Shown here piece after piece: positions 8,989 to 18,700 of a stretch of 64,000 nt of DNA. Every line of letters begins with the position of its first letter. Position 1 is the first letter of the stretch. Below the pieces are notes generated by a model that was not told where the DNA came from, did no database searches, and saw nothing but the letters and a program-made list of their open reading frames with translations. A program made the position numbers and the translations under genes. Source of the DNA: CAZNPL01 sp964574815 (lineage in GTDB: Bacteria; Planctomycetota; Phycisphaerae; UBA1845); assembly GCA_964574815.1 (NCBI GenBank), contig CAZNPL010000001.1:207917-271916 (forward strand), read 5' to 3'.

Positions 8989-9132
8989 ATGTCCAAGTCT
9001 CTAGCTCAGGCACTTCCGCTTTTCGTCCGGGAGGGCTCGGCGGAATCATCGCGCGGGAAGGGACCGACTGCGCGACGACGACCTGCCCGCTGCCGTGAAA
9101 CTTGCATGTCGAACGAATGGGAGGCTGAATGA
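8989..9132 (+). CDS. Possible 47-aa leader ORF coupled to the beta-helix gene
   Basis: A short ORF starting MSKSLAQALPLFVREG behind a purine-rich ribosome site (GGAGAGGAAGGAAG) about seven bases upstream. Its TGA overlaps the ATG of the following secreted protein in an ATGA arrangement. Nothing in the peptide is recognised, and the C-terminal half is Arg-rich. The strong site and exact overlap suggest translational coupling, but with so few codons this may be chance. Confidence 0.35.
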   Translation: MSKSLAQALPLFVREGSAESSRGKGPTARRRPARCRETCMSNEWEAE

Positions 9133-11291
9133 TGTTTGGGGGAATGTCGACAAACCTCGGAGGAAGGCATTGCCTTCTGAAGAGTCGTTGCCTCATCGCG
9201 GGCGTTGTCCTGCTCGTGGCGCACGGCGTCGCGGCTCAGACGACATGGTACGTGGACGACGACAACTGCCCGGGGCCGGGAACCGGCGGTCAGGCCGATC
9301 CGTTCTGTTCGATTCAGGACGGGATCGAGGCCGCCGCTGGAGGCGACACGGTGCTGGCCGCACCGGGGACGTACTTCGAGATGATCGACCTGCTGGGCAA
9401 GGCGATCACGGTGCGCGGCGCCGACGGGGCGGAGGTGACGATTATCGACGCGGGTGGCCTGGGCCGGGTGGTGACCTGCGCCACCGGTGAGGGGCCGGAC
9501 ACGATGCTGGAGGGCTTCACGATCACCGGCGGCGCGGCGCAATTCGGCGCCGGCATGTACAACGCCGGAGCCAGGCCCACGGTGTCGGGTTGCACGTTCA
9601 CGAACAACATCGCGGACGGCGGGACGGACGCCGTTGGGATGGGCGGCGCGATGTACAACGCCGGCGGCAGCCCGACGGTGGCGGACTGCACGTTCAGCAG
9701 CAACCGCGCCATCGGTTCCAACGCATCGGGCGGCGCGATCTATAATTCGGAGGGCAGTCTGACGCTCACCAACTGTGCCTTCAATGCGAACAACGCCCAT
9801 ACGACTCGTCTTGGTGCGGCTTCCGCCGTGGGCGGAGCGATTTACAACGGCGAGGCCGACCTTACGGTCACCGGTTGTGCGTTCACCGCCAACTCGTTGT
9901 CGGGCAACGAAGAGGCGTGCTGCAACGTTTTTCAGCAGGGCGGCGCCATCTGCGCTTGGGGCGGAGACGCGACGCTGTCGGACTGCACCTTCACCGACAA
10001 CCTTGCCACCGGGGGAGGCATCCTTCTGGCGGAAGGCGGCGCGATGTATATCGGGACCGCCACTCTTGCACTGACGAACTGCAAATTCACTAACAACTCA
10101 GTCAGCCCCGTCGGCGGAGCCTACGGGTTCTGGCTCCAAGGCGGCGCCATCTACGCCTATGACGTCACTGCGATGTTCACGAATTGCACGTTTAACAACA
10201 ACTCTGCGACAGAAGGCACCGGCGGCGCGCTCTATGCCGCGTACGGCAGCGTTACCGTGAGCAACTCTACGTTCAGCGGGAACTCAGCCGACGTCGCGGG
10301 CGGAGCGATCTACGATGATCATGGCACGTCGCCCATGAACGTTGTGAACTCCATATCCTGGTCAAATCCGGGCGGCGAGATCGCCGGAGCCGGCGGAACG
10401 ACCGTCACCTACAGCGACGTCCAAGGCGGCTTCCCCGGAGTGGGCAACATCGACGCCGATCCGCTCTTCTTCGACGCCGACGGGCCGGACAACATCCCCG
10501 GCACGCCGGACGACAATTTACGGCTTCTGGGGGGCTCTCCGTGCATTGATGCCGCGGACAACACGGCCGTCCCTGCGGGGGTCACCACCGACCTGGACGG
10601 CTTCGGCCGATTCGTCGACGACCCGGCGACATCGGACACGGGCAATCCCGGCCCACCGGGCCCGATCGTTGATATGGGACCCTACGAGTACAGCCGGGGA
10701 GACTGCAAGACCAACGGCGTTCCGGATCGTGTGGATATCGGCGTCGGCACGAGCGAGGATTGCAACGTCAACGAAATCCCGGACGAGTGCGAGCCGGACG
10801 AGGACTGCAACGGCAACGGGATTCAGGACATTTGCGACCTGTTTGACGGCACGTCGGATGACTGCAACGGCAACGCCATCCCCGACGAGTGCGAGCCGCA
10901 GGAGGATTGCAACGCCAATGGCGTCCAGGACATCTGCGACATCGCCGCCGGCACGAGCCGTGACTGCAACGGTGACAACGTGCCGGATGAGTGCCCGCTG
11001 TGCACGCGCGATTGCGAATGCTTCGACTGGGACCCCTGCACCTTCGACTACTGCGACGCAGGCCTGTGCTACCACGATCCACAGCTCTACGGCGATACGC
11101 AGCACAACGACACGGTCAACCTGTTCGACATCTTCTGCATTCTCGACGGCATCGCCGGCGACTTCAGCACCTGCTCGTTCGAGCAGTGCGACGTCCACCC
11201 CTGCACCTGCAACGAAGTGCTGAATCTCTTCGACGTCTTCGCCGTGCTCGATGCCATCGGAGGAGAGGACGCCTGCTGCAGCGGACCGTAA
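9129..11291 (+). CDS. Secreted right-handed beta-helix protein with C-terminal dockerin-like module
   Basis: Exported protein of 720 aa. A Sec signal peptide (CLIAGVVLLVAHGVAAQ, cleaved before TTWYVDD) is followed by the opening typical of choice-of-anchor/pectate-lyase-like helices (DPFCSIQDGIEAAAGGDTV). Some nine repeats of the form GGAIYN..GS.T..NCTF..N.A resemble polymorphic outer-membrane-protein and pectate-lyase coils. A Cys/Asp-rich stretch with DCNGNGIQDICD-type calcium-binding repeats follows (about residues 530-625). The last 70 residues form two dockerin-like halves (VNLFDIFCILDGIAG and LNLFDVFAVLDAIGG). No catalytic residues were identified, so it may be an adhesin or polysaccharide-active protein. 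Starts at 9129, 9132 and 9144 are possible; the GGGAGG before 9129 favours the first two. Confidence 0.85.
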   Translation: MMFGGMSTNLGGRHCLLKSRCLIAGVVLLVAHGVAAQTTWYVDDDNCPGPGTGGQADPFCSIQDGIEAAAGGDTVLAAPGTYFEMIDLLGKAITVRGADGAEVTIIDAGGLGRVVTCATGEGPDTMLEGFTITGGAAQFGAGMYNAGARPTVSGCTFTNNIADGGTDAVGMGGAMYNAGGSPTVADCTFSSNRAIGSNASGGAIYNSEGSLTLTNCAFNANNAHTTRLGAASAVGGAIYNGEADLTVTGCAFTANSLSGNEEACCNVFQQGGAICAWGGDATLSDCTFTDNLATGGGILLAEGGAMYIGTATLALTNCKFTNNSVSPVGGAYGFWLQGGAIYAYDVTAMFTNCTFNNNSATEGTGGALYAAYGSVTVSNSTFSGNSADVAGGAIYDDHGTSPMNVVNSISWSNPGGEIAGAGGTTVTYSDVQGGFPGVGNIDADPLFFDADGPDNIPGTPDDNLRLLGGSPCIDAADNTAVPAGVTTDLDGFGRFVDDPATSDTGNPGPPGPIVDMGPYEYSRGDCKTNGVPDRVDIGVGTSEDCNVNEIPDECEPDEDCNGNGIQDICDLFDGTSDDCNGNAIPDECEPQEDCNANGVQDICDIAAGTSRDCNGDNVPDECPLCTRDCECFDWDPCTFDYCDAGLCYHDPQLYGDTQHNDTVNLFDIFCILDGIAGDFSTCSFEQCDVHPCTCNEVLNLFDVFAVLDAIGGEDACCSGP

Positions 11292-11782
11292 AAAGAGCCG
11301 TCAGCCATTAGCCCTCAGCCGTCAGTAGGCACCGTTGGAGGCGCGGCGCGTGTCACGTGCAAGAGGAGCCGCCTCGGCGGCGAAGCTCACCCGGGCGTAT
11401 GGGTCCCGTGCCGGATGAGTGCCATGCCCACGCTTGCATGGTCATGCGGTGCGTCGTATGCAAATACGTCGATTCAACCGGGCGGCTCCGCATCCCCGCC
11501 CCGCGCCTCAGGAGCGCCCGGATTTCCTCTCCGGTCGCGCTGTGCGACACTGCACTGCTAACCGCATCTTTCTTGTCCGCGCGAAGATTATTCATCATCG
11601 TGCGTGCGTGACCTCCGCGGAGTCGGCAACTTCGAGTGCCAGACGAGCCTCTTCCTTCGTCCCTTGCTTTGCTCGCGGCCAACGGCCACGGCGCGCGTTC
11701 TGGATCATCCTTGCGTTATTGAGTATGGTTGGTCACGGGCACGAGCGACCGTGCCTTCCGCGGCGGCTCTAAGGAGGTGGCG
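11292..11782. other. Gene-free interval with palindromic repeat copies
   Basis: No plausible gene. It begins with a CAGCC-type short repeat (GTCAGCCATTAGCCCTCAGC, near 11300-11328) and contains a palindromic element (listed separately). The last bases before the MttB gene hold its ribosome site. No cobalamin or SAM riboswitch was recognised upstream of the methyltransferase cluster. Confidence 0.5.
11365..11452. repeat. Dispersed palindromic intergenic repeat, copy 1
   Basis: Contains GAGCCGCCTCGGCGGC and, further on, GTGCCATGCCCACGCTTGCA, both self-complementary. The CCCACGCTTGC core recurs in the intergenic repeat near 40996-41011, and GAGCCGCC resembles the element near 21650. It belongs to a family of hairpin-forming elements scattered between genes of this window. 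Confidence 0.55.
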
Positions 11783-13243
11783 ATGCGACCGACCTTGCGA
11801 CTGCTTGATGATCAACTCCGCGACCGGATCATCTTGGAAGCACGCGACCTCCTCTGCAAACTCGGCGTCGAAATACAGAACGACGGCATTCTGTCGATGC
11901 TGTCCGACCACGGCGCCGAGATCGAGGCCGGTCGCAAGCGCGCCGTGTTCACAAACGACCTGATCGACCGCGCGCTGAAGTCCGCGCCCGGGCCCTTCGC
12001 CCTCTTCGATGTCCTCGGCGAACAGACGCACGATTTCAGCGGCGACAAGGTCCACTTCACACCCGGGTCGGCCGCCATCAACATCCTCGAAGAACCCCAC
12101 GGGGCCATTCGCAAGCCCGTCACCGCCGACTACGTCCGCTACGCCAAACTGGTCAGCCGCCTGGACCACCTGGCCTCCCAGAGCACCGCGATGATCCCGG
12201 CGGACGTGCACGAGCGGATCTCCGACAGCTACCGGCTCTACCTCAGCCTGATCTACTGCGAGAAACCCGTGGTCACAGGGGCCTTCACGATCGAGGCCTT
12301 CGAGATCATGCGCGACCTGCAAGTTGCCGTACGCGGCTCGCCCGACGCCCTGGCCGCCAAACCCCTGACGATCTTCTCCTGTTGCCCGACGGCCCCGCTC
12401 AAATGGAGCGACGTGACCTCGCAAAACGTCGTCGACTGTGCCCGCAGCGGAATCCCCGTCGAGTTCATCTCGATGCCGCTCTCCGGCTTCGTCGCCCCCG
12501 TCACCCTGGTCGGCTCGATCGTGCAGCACACCGCCGAGACCCTCAGCGGCGTCGTGATCAACCAGCTCGCAGCCCCCGGCGCGCCGATGCTCTACGGCGG
12601 CTCGCCGGCCGCCTTCGACGTCCGCTACGAAACCACGCCCATGGGTGCCATCGAGACCATGATGATCGACTGCGCCTGCAACGAGATCGGCAAGCACCTC
12701 GGACTGCCCACGCAGGCCTATATCGGCCTGAGCGACGCCAAGCACCTCGACGCTCAGGCCGGACTGGAGTCGTCCTCCGGCGCGACGCTGGCCGCACTGG
12801 CCGGAATCAACAACGTCTCCGGACCCGGCATGCTCGACTTCGAGAGCTGCCTCAGTCTCGAGAAGCTCATCGTCGACAACGAAATCTGCGGCATGGCCCT
12901 TCGCCTGACCCGCGGCATCGAGCCGCGCGACGACTTCCCGGCCCTGCCGATCTTCGAAGAGCTCCTGCGCGACAAGCAGTTGCTGATCGCAGAGCATACG
13001 CGTGCCCACCTGCGGGAAGAGCACTATATGCCCGGCGCGGTCATCGACCGGGCCAACCGCTCGCGCTGGCAGGAAGAAGGCGGCGTGAGCCTGGCCAATC
13101 GCGCACAAAGCGAGGTAGACCGCCTCCTCGGCGAGTACGAGCCGTCGCGCCTGCCGGACGATGTGAAGAAAGAGCTCACACGCCTCATGACCGACGAGGC
13201 CAAACGCCACGGTATGGACGCGCTTCCGGATCTTCAGGCATGA
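11783..13243 (+). CDS. MttB-superfamily corrinoid methyltransferase, non-pyrrolysine
   Basis: Trimethylamine methyltransferase (MttB) superfamily protein of 486 aa, expected to demethylate a quaternary or tertiary amine and pass the methyl group to a cob(I)alamin protein. Family features include FTPGSAAINILE near the N-terminus, the central ISMPLSGFVAPVTLVGSIVQHTAE block, and LESSSGATLAALAGINNVSGPGMLDFESCLSLEKLIVDNE. The reading frame is continuous with no in-frame amber codon, so pyrrolysine is not used. This places it with glycine-betaine-type (MtgB-like) members whose substrates vary. The ATG at 11783 is set by a strong AAGGAGG. Its stop overlaps the next gene by four bases. Substrate is unknown. 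Confidence 0.88.
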   Translation: MRPTLRLLDDQLRDRIILEARDLLCKLGVEIQNDGILSMLSDHGAEIEAGRKRAVFTNDLIDRALKSAPGPFALFDVLGEQTHDFSGDKVHFTPGSAAINILEEPHGAIRKPVTADYVRYAKLVSRLDHLASQSTAMIPADVHERISDSYRLYLSLIYCEKPVVTGAFTIEAFEIMRDLQVAVRGSPDALAAKPLTIFSCCPTAPLKWSDVTSQNVVDCARSGIPVEFISMPLSGFVAPVTLVGSIVQHTAETLSGVVINQLAAPGAPMLYGGSPAAFDVRYETTPMGAIETMMIDCACNEIGKHLGLPTQAYIGLSDAKHLDAQAGLESSSGATLAALAGINNVSGPGMLDFESCLSLEKLIVDNEICGMALRLTRGIEPRDDFPALPIFEELLRDKQLLIAEHTRAHLREEHYMPGAVIDRANRSRWQEEGGVSLANRAQSEVDRLLGEYEPSRLPDDVKKELTRLMTDEAKRHGMDALPDLQA

Positions 13244-13953
13244 CGGACGTTTTCACCTACTCGCCCCGTGAGGTGCTTCCTGACCGCGAAGAGGTGCTTC
13301 GCAGCCAGGGATACCCTGAAGAGGCCCATATCTCGCCCGCCACAGAAGCGCTCTTTCGCGACGCGGCTGCCGAGTTCCTCCATGCGGCGGCGCCGGTGGG
13401 CGTCGTCGAACCAATCCCCATCGGCACGTTCCTCATGCTTTACCGCGGCGAAGGACACAACGCGCCCCGAACGCCCGTCGCCGATATCGCACCGCATGCC
13501 GACGCGCTGGCTTTGTTCGTGGCCACCATCGGCGAACCCGTCTGCCGCCAGATTCGACAGGGATTCGCCGATAGAGATTATGCCAAGGCGTACATGCTCG
13601 ACACGATCGCCTCGGTCGCCGCGGACAAGACCGCCGAACTCGCCCAGCGGCGATTCGAAGAAAGCCTCAACGAGGCCGGAAACGCAGGCCGCGATGTCGC
13701 CGTCCTGCGGTACAGTCCGGGTTACTGCGGCTGGCACGTGACCGGACAGAGAAAGCTGTTCGAAAACGCAAAGCCGGATCGGATCGGCGTCTCGCTCACC
13801 GAAAGCTGCCTGATGCAGCCCTTGAAATCCGTCTCGGGCGTGATCATCGCCGCACGGCGCGAGGTTCACGATTTCGACGCCACCTATCCCTGCTGCGCCG
13901 AATGCGACGACCAGGGCTGCCGCAGCCGGATCGAACAGTTGTATGCAAAGTAA
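13240..13953 (+). CDS. MetH activation-domain-like corrinoid reactivation protein
   Basis: Resembles the AdoMet-binding activation domain of B12-dependent methionine synthase, in the stand-alone form found beside corrinoid methyltransferases. The segment VLRYSPGYCGWHVTGQRKLF corresponds to the RxxPGYxxxP-type AdoMet-binding loop, and the following IGVSLTESCLMQPLKSVSGV is also family-typical. The C-terminus has a Cys cluster (CCAECDDQGC) that the MetH domain lacks and that could hold a metal or Fe-S centre. The likely role is reductive remethylation of cob(II)alamin on the neighbouring corrinoid protein. Start overlaps the MttB stop (ATGA). Length 237 aa. The electron donor is not evident nearby. 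Confidence 0.75.
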   Translation: MTDVFTYSPREVLPDREEVLRSQGYPEEAHISPATEALFRDAAAEFLHAAAPVGVVEPIPIGTFLMLYRGEGHNAPRTPVADIAPHADALALFVATIGEPVCRQIRQGFADRDYAKAYMLDTIASVAADKTAELAQRRFEESLNEAGNAGRDVAVLRYSPGYCGWHVTGQRKLFENAKPDRIGVSLTESCLMQPLKSVSGVIIAARREVHDFDATYPCCAECDDQGCRSRIEQLYAK

Positions 13954-13980
13954 AGACTTTTGCCGGCGAGGACACAGACT

Positions 13981-14616
13981 ATGGAATTGCTTTCGAAGAT
14001 TGCCGAGGGTGTCATCGGCGGCGCCGAACAGGATGTCGTCAGGCTCACCGAACAAGGGACCCGCGATGGTATCGAGCCGACCATAATTCTGGACCAAGGC
14101 CTCATCGCCGGCATGGAGGTTGTCGGTGAGCGCTACAAGAAGCACGAGATCTTCCTCCCCGAGGTGCTGATGGCCGCCAAGGCCATGCACGCAGGCATGG
14201 ACGTGCTCGAACCGCTGCTCGCCGACACCGGAGCGCCCCGGAGAGGCCGCGTCGTCATCGGCACCGTCCAGGGCGACCTCCATGACATCGGCAAGAACCT
14301 CGTCGGCATCATCCTCAGCGGTGCCGGCTTCGACGTGATCGACCTCGGCAACGACGTCGCCCCCGAACGGTTCGTCGAGGAGGCCGAATCACAAGGCGCG
14401 ACCGTGATCGGCATGTCCGCCCTGCTCACCACCACCATGCCGGTCATGAAGCGGGTCGTCGATTGCCTCACCGAACGCGGCCTCAACGGCAAAATCAAGA
14501 CCATCGTCGGCGGGGCACCGGTGTCCGGTGCATTCGCACGCGAGATCGGCGCCGATGCCTACGGATTCGACGCATCCAACGCCGTGGACCGCATCCGGGA
14601 GTTCGTCGGTGCCTGA
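13981..14616 (+). CDS. Methyltransferase corrinoid protein (MttC/MtgC type)
   Basis: Cobalamin-carrying protein that shuttles the methyl group between methyltransferases. An N-terminal four-helix cap domain (about residues 1-85) precedes a Rossmann B12-binding domain. The lower-axial-ligand motif is GDLHDIGKN (DxHxxG), with the later GMSALLTTTMP and GGAPVSGAFAREIGADAYGFDA blocks. Length 211 aa is standard. ATG at 13981 (MELLSKIAEG) is preferred over a TTG at 13960 since homologues begin there and a GCGAGG lies upstream. It sits between its presumed activator and the homocysteine methyltransferase, whose start overlaps its stop. Confidence 0.94.
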   Translation: MELLSKIAEGVIGGAEQDVVRLTEQGTRDGIEPTIILDQGLIAGMEVVGERYKKHEIFLPEVLMAAKAMHAGMDVLEPLLADTGAPRRGRVVIGTVQGDLHDIGKNLVGIILSGAGFDVIDLGNDVAPERFVEEAESQGATVIGMSALLTTTMPVMKRVVDCLTERGLNGKIKTIVGGAPVSGAFAREIGADAYGFDASNAVDRIREFVGA

Positions 14617-15511
14617 AAAACTCGCCCCCATCCTCGACCGCCTCTCCGCCGGCGAAATCCTCGTCGCCGACGGCGCCATGGGCAGCATGCTGCTCGAACG
14701 CGGGCTCGAACCCGGTCAACCGCCCGAGAAGCTCAACCTCTCCCATCCGGAACTGCTCGAGGGCATCTCACGCCTTTACCTCCAGGCTGGCGCCGACATC
14801 ATCCAGACGAATACCTTCGGAGCCTCGCCACTCCGGCTGGCCCGGCACGGCCTCGACGGCGACGCCGCCCGCATCAACCAGCAGGCGGTCCGCGCCGCCC
14901 GAGCCGCCGCCGGAGACCGCGCCTACGTCTCCGGCTCCTGCGGCCCCAGCGGCCGACTGCTCAAACCCTACGGCGATACCGAACCCGACGACCTCTACGC
15001 CAGCTTCCTGAGCCAGATCGAGATTCTCATCGCCGAGGGCGTGGACGTCGTCTGCGTCGAAACCATGACCGACCCCAACGAGGCCGTCCTGGCCATCAAG
15101 GCCGCCATGGCGGTGTCGCAGACAATCCCCATCATGGCCACCATGACCTTCGACGACACGCCCCGCGGCTTTTTCACCTGCATGGGCACCACGGTCGAAC
15201 AGGCCGTAAAGGGTCTTACCGAATCAGGGGCGCAAATCGTCGGCTCCAACTGCGGCAACGGCATCGACAACATGGTCCGGATCGCGGCCGAGTTCCGCAC
15301 CGCCACCGACCTCCCCATCCTCATCCAGTCCAACGCCGGACTCCCCGAAATCCGCGACGGCGTCGCCCGCTACACCGAAACTCCGGAGTTCATGGCCGCC
15401 AGAGTCCCCGACCTAATCGAAGCCGGCACATCGATCATCGGCGGCTGCTGCGGCACGACGCCCGAGCACATCGCGGCGATCCGAAAACAGGTAAACGCCC
15501 TGCGCCGGTGA
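14609..15511 (+). CDS. Homocysteine S-methyltransferase (MetH N-terminal/BHMT type)
   Basis: Zn-dependent methyltransferase using homocysteine as acceptor. An N-terminal LVADGAMGSMLLERGL is typical of the MetH Hcy module. Zinc-binding cysteines are in GSNCGNG and GGCCGTTPEHI. Length 300 aa matches an isolated domain, without the pterin-binding, B12 or activation modules of full MetH. Those partners are instead separate neighbouring genes, except that a pterin-binding module is missing and an MttB-like protein is present. The GTG at 14609 overlaps the corrinoid gene's stop by eight bases, so this is one operon. Expected product: methionine, with the corrinoid protein as methyl donor (inference). 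Confidence 0.9.
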   Translation: MPEKLAPILDRLSAGEILVADGAMGSMLLERGLEPGQPPEKLNLSHPELLEGISRLYLQAGADIIQTNTFGASPLRLARHGLDGDAARINQQAVRAARAAAGDRAYVSGSCGPSGRLLKPYGDTEPDDLYASFLSQIEILIAEGVDVVCVETMTDPNEAVLAIKAAMAVSQTIPIMATMTFDDTPRGFFTCMGTTVEQAVKGLTESGAQIVGSNCGNGIDNMVRIAAEFRTATDLPILIQSNAGLPEIRDGVARYTETPEFMAARVPDLIEAGTSIIGGCCGTTPEHIAAIRKQVNALRR

Positions 15512-15759
15512 CAACAAAGGTTTCGATCGCAATCCCGCACAGCCCCCACCGTTGAATTCCGACGCCCTCTTGTGTATCCTGGACAAAGCTGGAGAGGGCG
15601 GGAGCATTGAGAAACGTGCGCCGAACGTCTGGTCCAGCCGTACACCTTCGCCTGCCGATCAGCGGGCGCGCCGGCGACCTGATTCAACCCCTTCATCAAA
15701 ACTGTAACGCGAATCGCTCGCATTCCACGAATCACGCGTCCGCGCGGAGGGTCTACAAA

Positions 15760-18700
15760 GTGAAACCGGCAAAATTGATCATTGCATGGGCGGTCGGCTT
15801 GTGCAGCGCGACCGCGGCCCTGGCCCAGGTGTCACAGCCGAACGAGCAACGGCCCGAGCGCCAGGATGGTCGTCTGATCGAACGGCTGCAATGGGTCTCG
15901 CCCCACGGCGAGCTGCCGGGAACGTATCGCGATTACCTGCACGCTCGCCCCCTGCAACCGCCACGCTTTACGCCGCTGGGATGGTTGAGACCGCAGGCCG
16001 GCGCCGTGCTGCCCGGACAACTGCAGTCCTCCGCGATCTCCATCCTCGTCGACGAGACCCTGTACCCGTCGATCGCAACCAACCTCGCATTATACGAAAC
16101 CGACCTGACGCTGGACGGCTACACGGTCTACACCGAGACGGTCTCCGGCGGTACGCCGGAAGACATCAAGGCATGGGTCCAGGGACGCTATGCCGCCGGC
16201 AGCGACGGCGTTCTCTTCATCGGCGACATCACGGCCGCCTGGGCCGAGGTGTCCGGCTCCGTCTTCCCCAGCGATCTGTTCTACATGGACCTCGACGGCT
16301 ACTGGGCCGACGCGAACTTCGATGGCGTCTACGACGTCCACCAGGCCGGCAGCGGCGACGAAGGCCCGGAACTCTACGTTGCCCGCCTGTACGCCCACAC
16401 CCTGAACTACGACACCGAAGCCAACATGGTCAACAGCTATCTCAGCAAGGCCCACGCCTACCGCACCGGAGCGCTCACCCAGCCCTGGCGCGGGCTCGAA
16501 TACGTTGACGAAGACTGGCACACCATGGACGTCGCCCTCAACCTGGTCTACGGCGGCGACGTCGAACGCTACGACTACGGCTACTTCACCACCGGCGCCG
16601 ACTACCTCGAACAGATGGACCTGGGACGCCACTTCGTCCAGGTCTGCGCCCACAGCTACTCCGGCGGACACCACTTCGGCACCCGCCCCACCGACTCGGC
16701 CGCCTACGCCCACACCTACGTCTACAGCCCCTCGACGCAATCGGCCCGCCTGCTCCTTGGCAGCGACGACGGCATCAAGGTGTGGCTGAACGGCCAGGTC
16801 GTCTCGAATCACGACGTCTACCAGGGCTGGACGCCCGACCAGTTCGTCGAGAGCATTACGCTCGATGCCGGCTGGAACCGCCTGCTCTGCAAGATCAGCC
16901 AGGGCGGCGGCGACTACAGCTTCTCCGCACGCTTTACCGACCTGCAGGCCGTCGACATCGCTGACCTCCGCTATCAGTTGAACGACCCCGACATCCACGG
17001 CGACGAACCCGAATACATCCGCGCCTGGCTCCTCAACGGCTTCCACCAGGACGTCTCCGACAACTTCTGGAACTACCTCACCACCAACTACCTCGGCGTA
17101 ACCGAGTCCGGCATCAACCCGACCGCCGGACAGTCCATGGGCGGAAAGACCTGGACGGCTTACTCCTCCGATGGGGGCTACGTCGATCTGGACGCCTACG
17201 CCGCCGGAGCCGATTACGGCTGCACCTACGCCTTCGCCCGAATCTACGCCGACACGTCCAAGTTCTGCCAGCTTCGACTCGGCTACGACGACGGCGCCCG
17301 CGTCTGGCTCAACGGGCAGGGCATCGTCACCGATAACCGCTACGGCGGCTACGAAAACGACATGACGAGCGTGGACGTCACCCTGAACGCCGGCGAAAAC
17401 CGCCTGCTCGTCAAAGTCTCCGAGTGGATGGGCGAACACGGCTTCAGCGCACGCTTCTGCCAGACGGACGGCAGCCTCGTGGAAGGCCTCACGTACGACC
17501 CTGCGCCCGCCCCCGTCTCCTTCATCAGCACCTGGCTGATGAACGGCCCCTACGTCAACCCCGACGGCGCCACCCGCCTGAGCGAGGACTATCTGGCCGG
17601 TGAAAACCTCGTCCGCCCGAGCGAGGGCGACGTGGCCCCGCTCGGTACATGGCAGCGCGGCACGGGATCGGGTCAGCCCTTCGACCTCGCCCTGTTCTAC
17701 GACCACGGCGACTGGGTCTACTCCCAGACCATCCAGGATCGCGACCCGCCCGTGCTCTTCTACAACCTCTTCGCCTGCGGGCCGGGTCGCTTTACCGACG
17801 AAAACTACCTCGCCGGCGCGTACATCTTCAACACCACCTACGGCCTGATCACCGTGGCCTCCGCCAAGAGCGGCAGCATGCTCAACTTCCACGACTTCAC
17901 CACGCCGCTCGGCCAGCAGCAGTCCATCGGCCAGGCCTACCTCCAGTGGTTCGATGCCCAGGCTCCCTTCGAACAGTGGGAGCGCGAGTGGTACTACGGC
18001 ATGGTCCTCAACGGCGACCCGACCCTTCGTCTGATCCAACGCGGCGACCTTGACGCCGACGGCGACGTGGACACCGCCGACTTCGCGCTATTCGAGACCT
18101 GCTTCACCGGCCCGGACGGCGGGCCCCTGCCGTGGGAATGCATCCTCGGCGATTTCAACGGCGACGATGACATCGACTGCGAAGACTGGGATGGATTCCA
18201 GTTGGCCTGGACGGAAACCGGCGATCCCCCCGTCCTGCAATCTTGCTTCGCCGAGTGCGGTAATGGCCTCGTCGAGTACGGCGAACTCTGTGACACCGCC
18301 ATCGCGCCGGGCGAACCCGGCGCCTGCCCCACGGAGTGCACCAGCGAGGATCCCTGCATCATCGCAACTCTCATCAATGCCGGCACCTGCACCGCTCACT
18401 GCGAATTCGAGGCGATCACCGAGCGCATCAACGGCGACGGATGTTGCCCCGAAGGTGCCAATGCGATTATGGACACCGACTGTGAGCCGCTGTGCGGAAA
18501 CGCCGTCTGCGAGGGCGACGAGTCCACCACATGCCCCGCCGATTGCCTCTGCGTGACCGACGACGACTGCGACGATCAATTCGTCTGTACCTACGACCAT
18601 TGCCTCGACGACATCTGCACCTATGCGCCCGGCCCCTACGGCGACGTCGACCACAACAGCGTCCGAAACCTGATGGACGTTTTTTGCATCCTGGACGGCA

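Noticed and set aside
11292..11782. Cobalamin or SAM riboswitch ahead of the methyltransferase cluster
   Set aside because: Looked for because of the B12 genes, but no conserved aptamer core was recognised; the structure present is the dispersed palindrome.
11705..13210. 501-codon minus-strand ORF opposite the MttB gene
   Set aside because: Codon-bias shadow; the plus strand encodes a clear MttB family protein with a strong ribosome site.
12382..13239. Upstream part of the frame that continues into the activation-domain-like gene
   Set aside because: Arg/Pro-rich sequence in the wrong frame of MttB; the real gene starts at 13240 in an ATGA overlap.
11783..13243. Pyrrolysine-containing MttB
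   Set aside because: No in-frame TAG interrupts the gene and the protein is full length, so it belongs to the non-pyrrolysine group.
15607..15759. TTG-initiated N-terminal extension of the large secreted protein
   Set aside because: The GTG at 15760 has GGAGG upstream and begins a proper signal peptide; the extension would bury it.
16090..18039. 649-codon minus-strand ORF opposite the large secreted protein
   Set aside because: Shadow of a GC-rich gene: Val/Gly/Ala-rich translation without any motif, whereas the plus strand has a signal peptide and recognisable domains.
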